Assembly (NCBI GenBank): GCA_018340375.1
Contig: JAFFJZ010000003.1
Coordinates: 6,758,001-6,822,000, forward strand
Direction: 5' to 3'
DNA from: Gonatopus flavifemur
Taxonomy: Eukaryota > Arthropoda > Insecta > Hymenoptera > Dryinidae
DNA: 64,000 nt
A program made the position numbers and the translations under genes. Each line of letters begins with the position of its first letter. Positions within the stretch are counted from its first letter, which is position 1. The notes beneath the pieces were generated by a model. The model was given only the letters and a program-made list of their open reading frames with translations. It was not told the DNA's origin and searched no databases. Positions 63,360 through 64,000 of the stretch are shown here, one piece after another.

Positions 63360-64000
63360 AGTCATTGACTTGCATCACGAGGTATCGCGAAAGATTGACG
63401 AGGAAAAGGAACAAAATACGAGACAAGTTAGACTGCCTCGTAACGCGGCGAGGGCACAACTGGCTGCTGTGTACCATCCACCCACCCTTCTTGTTCTCTC
63501 CGTCTCTCTCGCTCTCTCTATTTCCTCGGCGCTCACTCTCTTTTATCCCTATGACACCCCTTCTTCTTTTTACCGACCGACCGGCCGGGTACCTATTTCC
63601 CGACCAACCAACGAACCCACCACCACCACCGACCTCCCATCCACCTCACTCACTTGCTCGCTCCCTCGCTCTTTCATTCTTCTCTTCTCATCTCTTTTCC
63701 TCATTCATCCACTATTTCCTCCCTCTGATCCACGGTCGATGACTCTGTCTTCGTCGTATACATCCCCACCGGTGATCGGTGGAAAAGTGCCGACGACGGC
63801 GCATTGTCCTTACTCAAGGGGAAGAAGGAAGAGAAAGGAGAAGAAGAAGAAGAAGAGGAGGAAGGCCGATACACAACTCATTGTGTCGTGCGGGCGAATT
63901 CTTTATTCTTCTTCTTCTTTTTCTTCTTCTCTTTCTTCTTCTCATTCTTTTGATAAGCGATAATTGTTGAGGGAATAATTGAATAACATATGATGAGCGA
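63360..64000. promoter_or_regulatory. GC-rich low-complexity edge, possible promoter/5'UTR zone
   Basis: Composition changes sharply: 63430-63830 is GC- and C-rich on the + strand with many CpGs (GCGGCGAGGG, GACCGACCGGCCGGG, GACGACGGCGC), unlike the rest of the window. The 197- and 125-codon + frames across it are Ser/Pro/Thr/Leu low-complexity and come from pyrimidine runs. A CCACCG/CGGTGG hairpin lies at 63766-63782. Insect promoters and 5'UTRs of long genes often look like this, but no initiator or TATA element could be fixed. Confidence 0.3.
63821..63950. repeat. Inverted pair of (GAA)n and (TTC)n tracts
   Basis: A GAAGAAG tract (63821-63864) is followed after about 40 bp by a TTCTTC tract (63905-63950). 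Because the two are reverse complements they can form a long imperfect hairpin in single-stranded DNA or RNA. Confidence 0.75.

Noticed and set aside
63370..63963. 197-codon plus-strand frame
   Set aside because: It is Ser/Pro/Thr/Leu and Arg/Lys low complexity from pyrimidine and GAA runs, and overlapping frames are equally open. There is no domain.
1..64000. tRNA, rRNA or CRISPR features
   Set aside because: I looked for T-loop words (GGTTCGAA/GGTTCGAT) with plausible upstream arms and for evenly spaced direct repeats, and found none that hold up. tRNAscan-SE and a repeat-array search were not available to confirm absence.

Overview
This window looks like nuclear DNA of an insect, plausibly a hymenopteran. 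It is AT-rich (roughly two thirds A+T by eye), CpG is not visibly depleted, open frames are short and stop-riddled, there is a broken mariner transposase, and there are many short inverted-repeat (MITE-like) elements. Nothing suggests a bacterium, phage or plasmid: I see no operons, ribosome-binding-site-led genes, CRISPR array or rRNA. The species call is an inference from composition and repeat content, not from a marker gene.

I recognise no complete protein-coding gene. The sequence behaves like a gene desert or the inside of very long introns. The best trace of a host gene is a 49-bp, GC-rich segment on the minus strand (19336-19384) bounded by an acceptor and a donor. Weaker exon-like segments with canonical splice dinucleotides lie at 49665-49742 (minus, an ATG-initiated 26-codon piece running into GTAAGC), 43732-43783 (minus), 25428-25465 (minus), 58294-58345 (plus) and 593-627 (plus). 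None could be tied to a named protein. The GC-rich, low-complexity right edge (63360-64000) is the most promoter-like or 5'UTR-like stretch. One untested reading is a large minus-strand gene that starts near or beyond the right edge.

Layout. 1-4650: AT-rich DNA with a GC/purine island near 2.6-3.1 kb. 4653-4929: foldback element. 5-9.5 kb: AT-rich DNA with purine/pyrimidine tracts. 9544-9957: palindrome plus a 370-bp terminal-inverted-repeat (TIR) element. 10-17.3 kb: unremarkable AT-rich DNA. 17.5-18.9 kb: two long purine-strand tracts. 19.3 kb: candidate exon. 21.85-24.0 kb: cluster of four inverted-repeat elements, two of them in one family. 30.84-31.41 kb: mariner pseudogene. 37.44-37.61 kb: inverted repeat with a hammerhead-like core. 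42.7-43.8 kb: TIR element, GC-rich patch, small hairpin element and candidate exon. 46.03-46.30, 56.4-57.4, 57.55-57.67, 60.02-60.17 and 60.38-60.54 kb: further inverted-repeat elements. 63.4-64.0 kb: GC-rich low-complexity edge.

The clearest biology here is the repeat ecology. At least eleven non-autonomous inverted-repeat elements are visible. One family has three copies in both orientations (21.85, 23.80 and 60.38 kb). Two compact hairpins (22.64 and 43.47 kb) share a core. Several elements share the termini CACGGA(A/G)A or CCCTRGTRGRAAT.
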